Shown piece by piece: positions 52,899 to 64,000 of a DNA stretch of 64,000 nt; within the stretch, counting starts at the first letter, position 1; every line of letters begins with the position of its first letter. The notes beneath the pieces are model-generated. The model did no database searches. It was not told where the DNA came from and worked only from the letters and a program-made list of their open reading frames with translations. A program made the translations under genes and the position numbers. Source of the DNA: Anthonomus grandis grandis (Eukaryota > Arthropoda > Insecta > Coleoptera > Curculionidae). Location: the NCBI RefSeq assembly GCF_022605725.1, contig NC_065553.1:4216001-4280000 (forward strand), in the 5' to 3' direction.

Positions 52899-54841
52899 CA
52901 ATGGCGGCTCCTTCTTAGGGTCAATTGGTCAATGACCCCCCTAAAATAATTTCATAAAAATACCAATTTTATTAAAAATGTCTTTTATCTAAAACTTCAC
53001 TGTGAATTATAAAAATCTCTAAGCAGTCTGCATTGGCAAAACAAATAAATATATTACTAACGTCGCGCCTCGCGCTTATCACACAAGTCCGTGGCTGGGC
53101 CGTATTTTAAATTGTCCCTATACAGTTCTTATGGCTTATGGAGAAATGCATGTAAAATAGAACAAAGAGGGCAGATTCGCATTTCGTGAGCGGGAGTGAG
53201 AGTCACCTTTCAGTCCTATATCGCTAACGTAGTCGACGGCCCGACTGGATGAATGTTTTGTTTTAGTTAGTTAATGTATTTTAAACAAACTAATCGTCGG
53301 TGTAAAATTTTGCGGAGTTTTCGAAATTGCATTGCGCGGTCATGACGAAAGTAACAGCTCCAATAATCCTGGAATTTTTCTGGGACTTATCGATTTTGTT
53401 TCTGAACTGGATTTAATGTTTAAAGAACATATTGAAAAAAGTACAGTATTTAAAGGAACATTAAAAACAATTCAGAACGATATTTTAGAATCAATGTTAG
53501 CCATTGTACATACTCATATAATTAAGGAGATTGGCCAGAAAAATTTTATGGCAATTCAAGTAGATGAGACCACAGACAGCTCCAATAAAACGCAGATGAT
53601 TGTCATATTACGATATGTATTAACAGGTATTGTACATGAAAGATTTTGGAAATTTTTTAACCCTCCAGGTACCACGCACAACATTTAACTAATGTAATAT
53701 TGGAAGAACTTCAATTATTAAAAATTAATGAAGCACCTGAAAAATTGATTGCCCAAAGTTACGATGGTGCATTAGTCATGAGCGGTAAACTGGAAGGAGT
53801 ACAAACAAAAATTAAAGAAATATACCCAAATGCACACTTTATTCACTGCTATGCCCATCAACTTAATCTTATCCTGCAAAAAGCGGCGAGTCAATATAAA
53901 CCGATAAAAATATTTTTTGCAAATTTACACGCATTTTCGTCAGTTTTCGGCCGATCTTCAAAACGTATGATGGTTCTGGATAGAGTGGCTAAAGTAAGGC
54001 TACCTAAAGCTGCACTCACTCGATGGGCTTTCAATACAAAATGTGTTGAAATTGTATACACTTATAAAGATGATTTAAAATCTTGCTTAGAGGAAATTAT
54101 TGATGAGGAGCAAGATGGTAACAATATAAATCAAGCAACTGGTTTAAAAAGACATTTAGAAGATGAGCTTTTTTTTTTGGTTAAATTTTTTCCATAAAAT
54201 AATGCTCCATGTTGATATATTGTTTAAACAATTGCAAATGCAAGATATTGATGCCATATCTGTCCAAAATTATATACTGTCTTTTAATAACAGTATCCAA
54301 ATAATGGAATCAGAAGAACCAAGCACATCAACAGCAAAAAAAAAAAGAAAAAGTACTACAACTACAGAGGATCCATAGCGATGAACTGCACTGGAAATTT
54401 GTGATATTATTATATCTAGAATAAATCACTGGTTTGGTTTCAATGATCATCTCATGATTTCACAGTTATTCTACACAGAGAAATTTGAAGCATACACTAC
54501 CAACTTTCCGCAAAATATTTTAAATATGGTGAAGGCTCATTATCGCACAGTAAATATTTCCAAACTAAAATCGGAACTTGAAGTCATATATTGTCGTGAG
54601 GATTTTCGCAATAGTGCCGGTGCAGTAGCCATACTTTAGCTTTTTATTAACATGAATTTGTCTGAAACATTTTCTGAAGCAGTGAAATTATTAAATATTT
54701 TGTGCACACTCTCTATGACAACCGTGGATCTTTCAAATACTTTAAAAAATCAATAGTTTGATTTGTTTTTTTTATTAGAGTAAACTGTAAGTTTTCAAAC
54801 CAAAATGACCCCCCTGAAGATTGACCCGCGAGCCGCCACTG
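52899..54841 (+). mobile_element. hAT transposon with terminal repeats and 8-bp target duplication
   Basis: GTCAGAAA occurs at 52891-52898 and 54842-54849. The element starts CAATGGCGGCTC and ends GAGCCGCCACTG; the terminal repeats match over about 12 bp and again in GGGTCAAT and the GGGGGTCAT block. An 8-bp duplication and CA(G)TGGCGGCTC ends are hAT hallmarks. Length 1943 bp, shorter than a full element because the 5' coding part is missing. Confidence 0.92.
53302..54755 (+). pseudogene. hAT transposase (ZMYM/DUF4371-type), N-terminally truncated and frameshifted
   Basis: The plus strand reads GVFEIALRGHDESNSSNNPG, FVAIQ-like FMAIQVDETTDSSNKTQMIV (first Asp block), RYVLTGIVHERFWKFF, then a frameshift near 53665, LIAQSYDGALVMSGKLEGVQ, HFIHCYAHQLNLILQKAAS (H-C-x-A-H-x-L-N-L), LPKAALTRWAFNTK, then a second shift in the T-run near 54170. 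The C-terminal FSEAVKLLNILCTLSMTT, the dimerisation region, is cut short. The zinc-finger/BED half is missing. Confidence 0.9.
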
Positions 54842-55239
54842 GTCAGAAATGATAGTTTTTAAAAGCATTATTCATATAAGTAATTGCATCAGTAGTAGGC
54901 CATTGCCGCTAGTAGCCTTTGCCTAGGCCTCTGGTATGTAGTCTATTAGCTTGCATATACCTTCAATCTTTTTTATTAGTTGGTACTTTGGATAGACTAG
55001 GATTGTTGGTAAAGACTTTTATTATCTTTGAATGGGGCTACTTTGATTACATTGAAAGTTTATTTATTTATATTTTATTTAATTTTATAAACTAAAGATT
55101 TAAAAATTAATCATAACATCGGTTTTATTAAATCTTTAAACCTGCGTTAATATTTTAAATAATTTCATAAGTTTTAAGGTCTAGGAGTTACAAATTATAG
55201 TACAGCTAATTTAGCATCCAAAAGGACCTAAATTGGAAG

Positions 55240-56415
55240 AGAATATCCCTGGTCTCATATTTTGGAGTAGAGAAATATTTTTTAGTTAAAATGGTCCATT
55301 AGAAAAGTTTAATTTGACACATATGTGTATCTCTCCCTCCCCCCTCTTCCATTTTTGAAAAACGCCAAAAAGTTTTTTGGTTCAATTATCTGGCCAATCC
55401 ATGAGTCTGTAACACCTACGGAACAAAGTTAGAGGGTGCTACATGCGGTTGATTTGATTGTTGTCTTTTCCCCTTTTCAGGAGGAAATAAATATTTTTTT
55501 ACTATCGCCAAGTTTTTTTAATTAAAGAACATGAAAATGAAGTGTCGGTTGAAAATCTTTTCTATAGATAATAATTGCGTTTAGAAGCTAGCAACGAAAA
55601 AATTGTAAGTGAGAGGAAGACAAAAAAAGACTCGACAATTTTTTTTCAAGTTTTCTTGGAATGTATTCCTTTGTTATCTTTTTTTTTTCAGCAAATCAAT
55701 GTTTGCATTTATTTTTCAAAACTTAAACTAGTCTAATATTCATATATCTCAGAACTAGTACAGTATTCACTTATTGAAGAAGCATATGTGATATACATTC
55801 AATTAATTTAACTAATTTACTTTAAAACGCATGGTCATCGATCGAATCTAGACGCATGTTCAAGGTATTCCCTTAAAAATTGCTTATGTTCTATTTTCGT
55901 GCCTCCAACTATTCATTTTGTTTTTTTCTTCATTTTTCAATCCTTCATTCTTCAATCCACGAAGGTAATGTGTAAGTGCACTATTGTCGGTTTCGATTCC
56001 TTGCTAGTTAAATACACAGTTGAAAATGTTTAGGAAATAAATGTAATATATCTCGCGAATAATGTATCGTACAAAAATCAGTTCCATCTCAATTTAGTAG
56101 TTTTTTTTGCATGTTTTTGAATGTAAAAAAACTTGCGACAGTAAAATCAATTTTTTCCTGAAAAGTGAAAAAAATTGTAAAAACCGAGTTTTGGTGTTTT
56201 TTTTGCGTCGTCTAACTTTGTTCCAGTACGTTTTACAGCTTTGTTACACAAGACCAAAATAGGAGATAATTTTTTTTTTAACAGAAAATTGAATCAAAAA
56301 ACTTTTTGGCGTTTCTCAAAAACCGAAGAGTAAGGGGATACACATCTGTGAAATTAAGCTTTTCCAATTGACCACTTTCGACTCCCAAAGTATGAGAGGG
56401 ACCATTTTTTTAATG
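55240..56415. repeat. Long foldback element with ~350-bp arms
   Basis: The left arm, about 55240-55600, and the reverse complement of about 56040-56415 match in blocks: TGGTC(C)..CTCATA(C/T)TTTGG, AATTTGACACATATGTGTAT, AACGCCAAAAAGTTTTTTG, GGAACAAAGTTAGA, TTTTCAGGA, and TCGC(C)AAGTTTTTTTA. Indels separate the blocks. The roughly 440-bp centre is AT-rich and non-coding. Confidence 0.8.
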
Positions 56416-56639
56416 CTATATTGAGTACTAATATTTTAAGCTCTTACGAAGTTAAACCTTGAGGGGTTACTTTGATCATGTATAACCTTATGATTTTGGC
56501 AAAGTAATCCTTTTATCGCTTTAATTAAAACAATAGATAAATAAGGTATGTAACTGTATTGTAAAAAAAAAACATTAAAAGGTTAAGAAAACATCAACTT
56601 AAAATTAAAAATTTAAATTCTTTAAGTTTGTTTTGTGGA

Positions 56640-57870
56640 ACTAAAAAAAGATTATAACTCGGCTTATAATCTTATTCTTTTTTCTCTTAACTTTACTTAA
56701 ATAATCTATTATATTTTTAGGAAATACATGGCGACTCCTGTTAATTATTGGCTGTGATAACTTAAATTTAATATCGTTAAAAGAAATATCGCAAATATCC
56801 TCCACCACTGAAAAGCAAATACATTTTTCTTTGGCATCTATGATCGCATACATTTTCTCGTAAAAGTGTCCTCAATAATATTTATAATTTGAGCAACAAA
56901 TTTCCTTTGCGTTCGATTTTTAGAATCTTTATCATATAAAAATTCCACCAAACCAAAAATCTTTTATTATACGTTTGTATTTTAGATAAACTTGCCTGAT
57001 CCGCATCAAAAGAACAGTTTTCTATGTTGGAACTATCTACATCCATGGAACCAACGTCATATAGTTCCATATCGGATTGTTCTTTTCCGTTATTAGACGA
57101 TGATGTCTCTTCGAGGATTGTTAACACTTTTGCCTGCCTCGATATTTAATTTCTTTTACTTTTTTTTCCTACCGCTTCGTCATTATTCCGAAATAAACAT
57201 GCGGAAAACAGACTTTTGGAATTGAGGTCATTCTAAGATTTTTAAACTTTCCCTCGGTTAATTTAGTGCTCCAAGAGATTTTCATATCTCTAAAAAAGGC
57301 CACATCAAGCAGTTGAGTAGACAAACGAAATTAATATCATTTTCTGCTCAGCATTTTCAAATATCATCTAAATGCGATGAAAGATTGTTTCCAATTATAA
57401 TCTTACGTACACGATCTTTTTGCATGAGTTAAAAGTGTTGTCATGAACCAATCTCGAAATATCACATAGTCTATCCATCCGCTATTTGTCCGATTGTACC
57501 GTCTTCTACTTGAACAACAATGATATGGCCACATCAATAGAGTTCTAAAGGACCACCCTCTTTCTAAGTATCCTATAAATGTATACTCTTATAAATTATA
57601 TAAGGTGGCAAGAGTGTGCCATTCGCCGATCCGCCAACCATTATTGTTGTTGCACTTTTTGAATAATTACAATTTTTTTTTTGGGGTATTTTACGCCTCT
57701 TTTGTATGTACCCCATTTTTTTTTCGGGATCATCAGCCACATTTGATTAATCGTAGTTAAAAATATTGCATGGTGGAATTCTTGTAATGTTTTTTCTAAA
57801 TTGTCAAAGTAAGTATTTAATATCTCTTTGGATACTATTCTGCCCTGCTTAGGCAAGTTGTCCTAACTGC
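56640..57870 (-). pseudogene. Jerky/pogo-like (DDE_1) transposase relic
   Basis: The minus strand, with stops and shifts, reads PKQGRIVSKEILNTYFDNLE near 57850, RGVKYPKKK near 57690 (family K-R-G-x-K-Y-P-E), TNSGWIDYVIFRDWF near 57485, KIIIGNNLSSHLD near 57400 (second Asp of G-D-N-L-S-S-H changed to Asn), QLLDVAFFRDMKISW near 57300, and a C-terminal VVEDICDISFNDIKFKL near 56790. Motif order fits jerky/Tigger-type transposases common in insects. The LPPNSTH segment is deleted. Confidence 0.75.
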
Positions 57871-58151
57871 TAAATAGTAGTTTTGAGAAATCTCTCATTT
57901 TAATGTATTTGTATGCACTTTTTTTACTTATTTAATCCGAATATTTTTTTTCTGAAATATATGGTAAAAAAATTAAACTATACGTCAACTTAGGATTAGG
58001 TTTATTAACTCTCTTTATTCTCCAAAATATTTGTAGTTTGGAGACAATTTAAACCACAGAAAAATACAAAATCCTAAGCTCAAATATCACAAGTGAAAAA
58101 CAAATAATAGCAACTCTAGAGCATAAAACAACTTAGATGACAAGGTACATA

Positions 58152-58265
58152 TACAGGGTGTTGGGTTCATTATTTGCTAAATTGAATTGGCTGAAAGAAG
58201 AAGACATTTTTCAACTCTACTTTCAGCCAATTAAATTTGCCAAATGATGCACCAAAGACCCTGTA
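58152..58265. mobile_element. Tiny MITE, 114 bp, ~45-bp terminal inverted repeats
   Basis: It starts TACAGGGTGTTGGGTTCATT and ends with the complementary series to CCCTGTA. Inner ends are GGCTGAAAG (58189-58197) and CTTTCAGCC (58220-58228), with a 22-base loop. TA at both borders suits a Tc1/mariner-mobilised element. Confidence 0.85.
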
Positions 58266-58285
58266 ATTTTTAAAACTATTCATTT

Positions 58286-58651
58286 TCAGTTCATGTCACC
58301 AGAATCATCAATTATTGAAATTGGTAGATTTTCCCAAAAGAAAAGCTTGTTTGGTGGTATATAATCCTTTAATTTACTGATTAAATTGTTGTTTCTAATT
58401 AAATTAATTCCCTTAGAAGCATTTCTTTGTTTTGGCGTGGTTAGCTGATATTTGCAAAACTTAGGCAAAAATATATTGTCCAACTGCTTAAGTTCATCAG
58501 AAAATTTTTCTTTATAATATAAAAATTTACAACCTCTTTCAAAATTTATTTGAATTATATTTTTTAAATAAACGCGGTCATTAAGTTTCTGTAGCTTCTG
58601 CTTTGAAGTATAATCAGTAAAAATTAAAAAATTATTTGCAGTCATTTCCAA
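58286..58651 (-). pseudogene. C-terminal fragment of an unnamed transposase-like family
   Basis: A 121-codon minus-strand frame contains YLKNIIQINFERGCKFLYYK, RNASKGINLIRNNNLISKLK and DYIPPNKLFFWENLP. The K-x-x-x-L-x-x-x-x-x-Y-I-P-P-x-x-x-x-F-Y/W-x-x-L-P ending resembles the C-terminus of the relic at 43980-44610. No catalytic block is present in this frame. Confidence 0.35.
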
Positions 58652-58924
58652 GACATTAACTTTCCTTGAATTGGCATTTTGAACTGAGTCTCTAAAATCA
58701 GTAAAATAATAAACTTTTTTTAAAATCTAAGACAAGTCGTTTTAGGAATCCTTGCAGTTTTTCCAGTTAGGCCAAAATGAATAGTACTATTTCGGGTATT
58801 TCAAATACACATAAGACTTTCTCGTTTAGTAGACCGAAAGATTATTGCCATTTACGTGCAAACCCGTCTTAACCTTAAAAACCATTTTTTGCAGTTAGGA
58901 CAACTTGCCTTAGCAGGGCAGTAT

Positions 58925-61360
58925 GGTTCGTGATTTTTTAATATTTGTTTCCAATCTCTGACCAAAGGACTTTTTAAGTCCTTTTTGTCGCCCAGGTTTT
59001 TTTGAAATACGTTGCCCTAAACTTTTTATTTCAGGGAGTCTTAAGTCAATAAAGTTAATAAATCCCATAAAAATTTGTATGCGGGACTATTTTGATCAGT
59101 GATCAAATTTATCCCGCCTACCTCAATCAAAGTCGCACCACGACATAGTTCAATTTTTTTCCATAAATAAATGCTCTAACTTATGTATAAACATTTACTG
59201 CAAATACTTAGGGTACCATTTGGTGCTCTTACTCTCAAACGTTAGAAATCGCCTGAGAAAAATCATAGATCGCCTTATTAAGGCTTGCTTGAATATTGGA
59301 CTTTGGTTCGTGTACAATAGCACTAGACCAGTGGCGTACCGACAATTTAAAGAATGTCAAGGAAGTTTTTATCAAAGTAGCTCCATCCTACATTACTCAT
59401 TTTATGTTGTTAGTGACAAGACCATTAATATTTTCCGATACTGTTACAGTCCCTGGTTGGTTTGAAAAATAAAAAAGGTGATAGTTTAAAATCTCACCAC
59501 ATTTCAAATTCCAAAATATTATATGTGTCCACCATTTTAGCAACAAACTTTTTTTTTTTAATTTATGCTTTGTCCTTTCAAATATTGTACAAATAATATT
59601 TGTCCTCTAAAAGCACCATGTTTTGATTTTCTTATTTGGAATGTCAATGAGTCGTTAAATGTTATAAGTCTATCTCCAACAGGATATTATTAGTAATTCA
59701 AAATGGTTTCTTGGTAGGTTGGATTTGTGTTAGGTGTAGATCGATTCCAATGATCTTTTAAAGTTGGGTTTCTGTCTAGTTCTATCCAAATAATTACACC
59801 AAGAAATTATTTCATTTCAGCCACGTCAGTAGGTGGTAACTGAAATAATTCAATTTTTAGGAAACGGATTAAGACCCCGAAGTTAATTCCCTATATTTAC
59901 AGGTACACCGAAAGATTCCAATATAAATGACATCGAATATAAAAATTGTAAATTTTCTTCTCGATGGGTTTTGATGTTTATCAATTTGAAGAAATATCTG
60001 GCTTATTAACACACAAATTTCTGTTTTTTTTTGTTGATACTTTGGATTCTGACTCGCTGGTATTTCCACTTCCTCATATTCTGGATCGTTATCCGAGTGA
60101 GCGGTAAATGGTTGCAATGTAATGTAATTCCTTTATAAAGTAAAATATATGGTAAGAAACGCTCTTTTAAACGAGATCTCCTCGATTACTCAATTCAGAG
60201 TAAATAAAATATAACTAAATACAGATCTAACCCTTCCCCTCCTCTTTATTCTAGCAGATAGGACAAAATGGTTCAAACAAAAAAACATACGATTTGCTGA
60301 AGATGATGATATCCCTTTGCTAGACCAAATTTTATAAATATCTATTTCCTTATGCGCCAGAGTTTAAAAATAGAGGAAATTGAAAATAATATAGACCAGT
60401 TTTTTTCGCACGCCAAACAGCTGTCACTTCCCGAGAGCCTTTTATCATGGGACACCCAATAAAAAGGAGTCAAACTTTTAATCAACTGACAGACTTAAAT
60501 CTCTAACACCTAGTTTTGCATCACCCCTATATATTATAGGAATTCCGAATCAATAAATTTAAAAAAGCCTTATTAAATAATCGTTTCTTTTTTTAACGTA
60601 TAAGTGGGGCGGGAGTCACTGCGAGTCAGAGACCGACTTAAGGAATGTTTTATTTCGTTATATTGTTAATTTGTCTGTAAATACATCTTGATCACCTTGT
60701 TGAGTTTTGCACGATATTTTTGCCACCCAGTGTGGCTAAAATATGGCAACTTTATATTTTTTGTAAATACCTGAGAATTATTATCGATACAACAGTAATA
60801 CAAGTGCCAAACAGGGCAGAAGTAGTAATGCAATATAGAAAAATGTAGGTCAAGAATAGTTTTTTCGATTTTTATCTCTTAATACAATTGCCCGGACTAA
60901 GACTAAATTTCAGCTTCCAATCAATAATAGTTACATTTGTTTTTATGAACTAGGAAACTTTAAAATTTAAATAAAGTTTGTGTTCAATTTAAACTGAGTG
61001 ACCCAGGATAAAGGGAACACTATAACTCAAAAAGGAGCGAAGTTAAAGAGTATTTCCTTTATGCTGGGATATCCGATTTACCTATTCAGTGGTTAAAAAA
61101 AAACAACCATTGCCCTGGGCAAACTTAACTGAATTCCAAAATTAAAGTAGAGCAATTAGGGCCTAAACACAAAAAAACTTAATTAACAAAAAAAAAAATG
61201 CAGCTGTAAAAAGGTGATAGTGAAAAAGTCAAGTCTAGAACAAAGAATCAGAATTTTTGTAGAACGATTTCCTTAATAAGGAACAGTTTTTTTTTAGAAC
61301 GTATTTACTGATATAGTGAGATTAACTTAAAATCTTTGTACTGTAGGTATAGTTGCTTTG
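58925..61360. other. No recognisable gene
   Basis: AT-rich sequence with short frames only. The minus-strand frame at 59869-60117 contains an acidic SDNDPEYEEVEIPASQ stretch I cannot assign. Near 60600-60720 there is faint similarity to the non-coding 5' part of the hAT element (GGGAGT..AGTCA...GAATGTTTT), too weak to call. Confidence 0.4.
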
Positions 61361-61363
61361 ACT

Positions 61364-61430
61364 ACCCTGGCGGCCGAAGCAAATGATGAAACCTCGCCGT
61401 ATGTAAATTGCGGCTTCGGTCGTCAAGGGT
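61364..61430. repeat. Imperfect hairpin ending in TTAA
   Basis: ACCCTGGCGGCCGAAGC at 61364-61380 pairs with GCTTCGGTCGTCAAGGGT at 61413-61430; TTAA follows at 61430-61433. CCCTT-type ends next to TTAA resemble piggyBac termini and a decayed piggyBac-like transposase lies about 1 kb downstream. The link is inference. Confidence 0.5.
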
Positions 61431-61604
61431 TAAGGACACAACAGGGAACTATCCACGTTTGTTGTGTAAATTAAATTTAAAAAGAATTAAAATCAAAATG
61501 GCACTAATTTCCCGCTGCAGTGCACAGCTTAATCCCCATCGACGTCCAATAACCAGAACCGTCTCATTTTCTAACTGTGAATTTTTGTACATTTAGGCGC
61601 GTGA

Positions 61605-61639
61605 GACGCGGAAATTTTTCGCACAAAGATTTCCGCGTC
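61605..61639. repeat. 11-bp perfect hairpin
   Basis: GACGCGGAAAT (61605-61615) and ATTTCCGCGTC (61629-61639) with a 13-base loop TTTTCGCACAAAG. Its high CpG content is unusual against the AT-rich surroundings. No coding context. Confidence 0.75.
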
Positions 61640-62079
61640 ATTAAGAGGTTATAGTAAGTTCATTTTTTAATGCCAATTTTTCACGCATACCACTGTCCCA
61701 AGTTCACGCTATAAGCCTGCGCATTATTATTTATTTTTTTCAATGTTCTGGGAGTGCATTTAAAACCGAAATTTGCCACGAGGGTTCTGTTAACTGCCCA
61801 AAAAATATGTAATCGGGTTTGAAAGTTAGCAACGTTTGAGTGTTTAAATGAATTCCCAAACTCAGGTGCAGTCAGTAGTATAGTCAATCTGGTATTTGAA
61901 ATTTATAAAAGTCCTTTGGTTTATCCAGTTGTAAGTGAGGAAAGTTTAAAAACGAAATTGTACGCTTCCTTCCTTGCCGTTTTTTCGGAACAACGGAATT
62001 TGATTTCCTCTCTTTATTTATTTAATTTACGGACCTAGTGTAAATAAAATAAAGAATCACTAATAATTTAGACGAGGAA

Positions 62080-63740
62080 GAATTATCACACACAGTGTAA
62101 CATGAAAATCAATAGAGTGCAATATTTATTTTTGTCAACATTTTTGGTTTTAAATTTTGTTTGCATTAGTTTGTTACTTAACCGTAAACCAAAAAAAAAT
62201 TGACAATGGAGGGCACTCTTTCTAAAAAAAAATATGACTACATTTTTAATGCATTGAACACATATTTTTTTGTCGAACATTGTAAACATATTGGTGATGA
62301 ACATTGAACACAGATAACCAGTTTTTCTACCGAGTTTTTTCATCTCCGATTGCTAGGCAAGCTTTCTGAAGCATTAGCTCCAGCTTGGAGGGGCAATCTT
62401 CAAAATTCTGAAAATATCTGCTTTTAAGAGTTTAAAATTTGTACTTTGGGATCTTTCATGAAGTAGTGGTTCATATAGTTGTTTGGCTTAATGAATTGTT
62501 GTTTTAATGAATTGTAAAAAATCAATTCTGTGTAGCCTGTATGTATTGGCACAATACTGATGGATGATTTCTCCATTTATTGAACACATATCCACAATTC
62601 TGTAAAACAGAGCCATATGCCAGCGTTGCGTTCTTCTGCTACAGCAATATTTACTAAATTTTTCATTGTACAGCATCCACTGCAGATTTTGTGTCCTTAT
62701 AAAAGGTATTAAAATCTACGAAAGCGTTGTCTTCCTACTTGGAGTGATGGATCAAAAAAATCAAAATTACAACTCTATTTTTCTTTGGAAGTCAATGTTT
62801 TGTTTCACCTTTGACAAGACATTTAGTGGGTATTTCAGATTTATTTTTCTTCATAATATCCAAGTAAGCAATCTTGTTTTTGATGGAATAGTGAGTGAGC
62901 TCTATTGAGGAATATCAATTATCACTGGTAATATTTCGCTATAATGTTGCTTCAAAATATGGGCTTACAAAGACGAACACTACTTTGCTTTGGAATAGAA
63001 AACCGTTTTTCTTCTGCTCTAATTGCCTTTAGTGAAACGGTGCCCTTGCCACAATAAATGTATGTATTGTATATGTAGTGGGTTCGAGCTTTTACAAGGC
63101 ATTGCACTTTTAAGTCATAGTTTACAGGTTTGCTTATTAAATACATTTTAATTTTACATCTTCCTCTAAAACCGGCCAACATTTCGTAAATAGTTGCATT
63201 CGCTACTAAACTTACGAACATAAAATTTCTGATTGCGAATTTTAATTGAATTATTTAAATATATGTGATATTGCTGCAGGCGGGTAATTTTTTACTCTAA
63301 ATATTCCCTCTTCATGAGTATCGAATCTCAGGCAAGCTAACATTACCAATCGAACGATTCTCCGACCAGTCCCGTTTGTCCAAAAGATTGATTTAATGGC
63401 CTTATTATTTGACTTAAAAGCAACAGTTAACAGCAAAAAACCCAGTCAACCGTTGACTGTGCGATTTTCATTACCAGGCTTAGAACGAAATTCCTTAATT
63501 TTGAAATTTGTTTAATGCAGAACGATGTTCAATGTTTTATTTGATGGCAATCCAAAAAAATACTGCGTCGAAGAGTCCTACGAACTTTAAGGTATTTTAC
63601 ACGCACTTGGCTTAATGATAGACCGACGTCAACTAAACACATGATGGAGCCCTCTATAATAGGAAGGAGCAACTGAACGACGCACTCTGTTTGATAAACG
63701 AAGGCGGAGTTTATTAAGTAGTTCATACTTTATTGTAGTT
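62080..63740 (-). pseudogene. piggyBac-like transposase relic
   Basis: The minus strand, in several frames: ACLRFDTHEEGIF near 63330 (family L-R-F-D-D), IYEMLAGFRGRCKIKMYLIS then KPVNYDLKVQCLVKARTHYI with TYIYCGKGT near 63190-63045 (family D-E-x-x-x-x-F-K-G-R-x-x-x-K-Q-Y-I-x-x-K-P-x-K-Y-G-x-K). YCCSRRTQRWHMALFYRIVD then MCSINGEIIHQYC follows near 62650-62560 (R-x-T-x-R-W-P-x-x-x-F-Y). A cysteine-rich tail YLCSMF...KKICVQC lies near 62320-62230. Catalytic Asp residues are not all recoverable (the D-E before FRGR reads IYE). Confidence 0.75.
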
Positions 63741-64000
63741 TATGTTTATGCAGTCTGAGAGATTCGGCAACACCAGTTAATTATTGTTTTGAAAAGAGGC
63801 CTTACTTACCAACGACACATACAAAGTTGTTATCTAATTAACACCATGAAATTATTTTGTTTGCTCTGTTACAACCATGATTTATGTGGTGTCAAAAATT
63901 CCCAGATCTCTCATATCAATACTCTTTCAATAAAGTGATAGTAACTAAATTTACTTAAATTTTTTGTACACATTCTAACACACCATTGTAAAAACGGTCT

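Larger units (their letters stand above)
57838..58924. repeat. 31-bp inverted repeat pair, 1.1 kb apart
   Basis: Positions 57840-57870 and the reverse complement of about 58892-58922 match at 30 of 31 bases, including GCAGTTAGGACAACTTGCC. The left copy is at the start of the readable jerky-like transposase. Similarity does not extend far beyond on either side. Confidence 0.75.

Noticed and set aside
1..64000. CRISPR arrays, operons or prophage-like modules.
   Set aside because: Spliced kinase gene, LINEs and animal-type DNA transposons show this is animal chromosomal DNA; no regularly spaced short repeats were seen.

Overview
The window reads as AT-rich, intron-heavy arthropod DNA, most likely from an insect. 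The one host gene I recognise is the ortholog of Drosophila Eip63E and vertebrate CDK14/PFTK1, a PFTAIRE-type cyclin-dependent kinase. Its peptides are insect-like and every exon has clean GT..AG borders. A beetle is possible, but the sequence alone does not settle the order. There is no bacterial, organellar or viral backbone.

Host gene layout (+ strand): eight coding segments lie at 16830-17029, 28980-29071, 33466-33640, 41477-41703, 41816-41990, 42051-42259, 46979-47022 and 47079-47143 (stop). They join in frame and encode about 394 residues: a basic linker, then the P-loop, PFTAIRE helix, HRDVKPQN loop, DFGLARA, activation segment, C-lobe and a short tail. The start codon and more N-terminal exons are not identified; the first visible exon begins inside a codon. 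Four introns are large (12.0, 4.4, 7.8 and 4.7 kb) and packed with transposon debris; three are only 56-112 bp and clean.

Most of the remaining sequence that can be identified is decayed mobile DNA. Positions 1-9.7 kb hold mariner relics broken up by non-LTR retrotransposons, including a CR1/Jockey-like LINE with a visible 8-bp target duplication. Positions 10.6-14.1 kb are a degenerate minisatellite with large inverted repeats and a LINE fragment inside. Positions 14.6-15.8 kb hold the 3' half of a Penelope-like element (RT tail plus GIY-YIG nuclease). The first intron carries mariner, CR1-like, RTE-like and Tc1/mariner-type copies. The second carries a 2.65-kb DDE transposon with matching terminal repeats. 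The third carries LINE fragments. The sixth carries a 704-bp mariner deletion derivative and a gypsy integrase relic. Downstream of the gene come mariner, Tc1, Penelope-terminal, hAT, foldback, jerky/pogo-like, MITE and piggyBac-like sequences.

The most interesting signal is a family of hammerhead-ribozyme-like cores: CTGANGA, an extra T, a stem-loop, GAAA, then a 2-bp stem III and a GTA or GTC site. They occur after the Penelope-like ORF (15773), in both arms of an inverted pair (50.68-51.01 kb), as a decayed copy (46693), and inside a 159-bp insertion (26022-26180) that split a LINE and left a 13-15 bp target duplication. That insertion also folds into a long extended stem I and looks like a small mobile hammerhead element. 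All assignments come from reading the sequence; no search or folding program was run.
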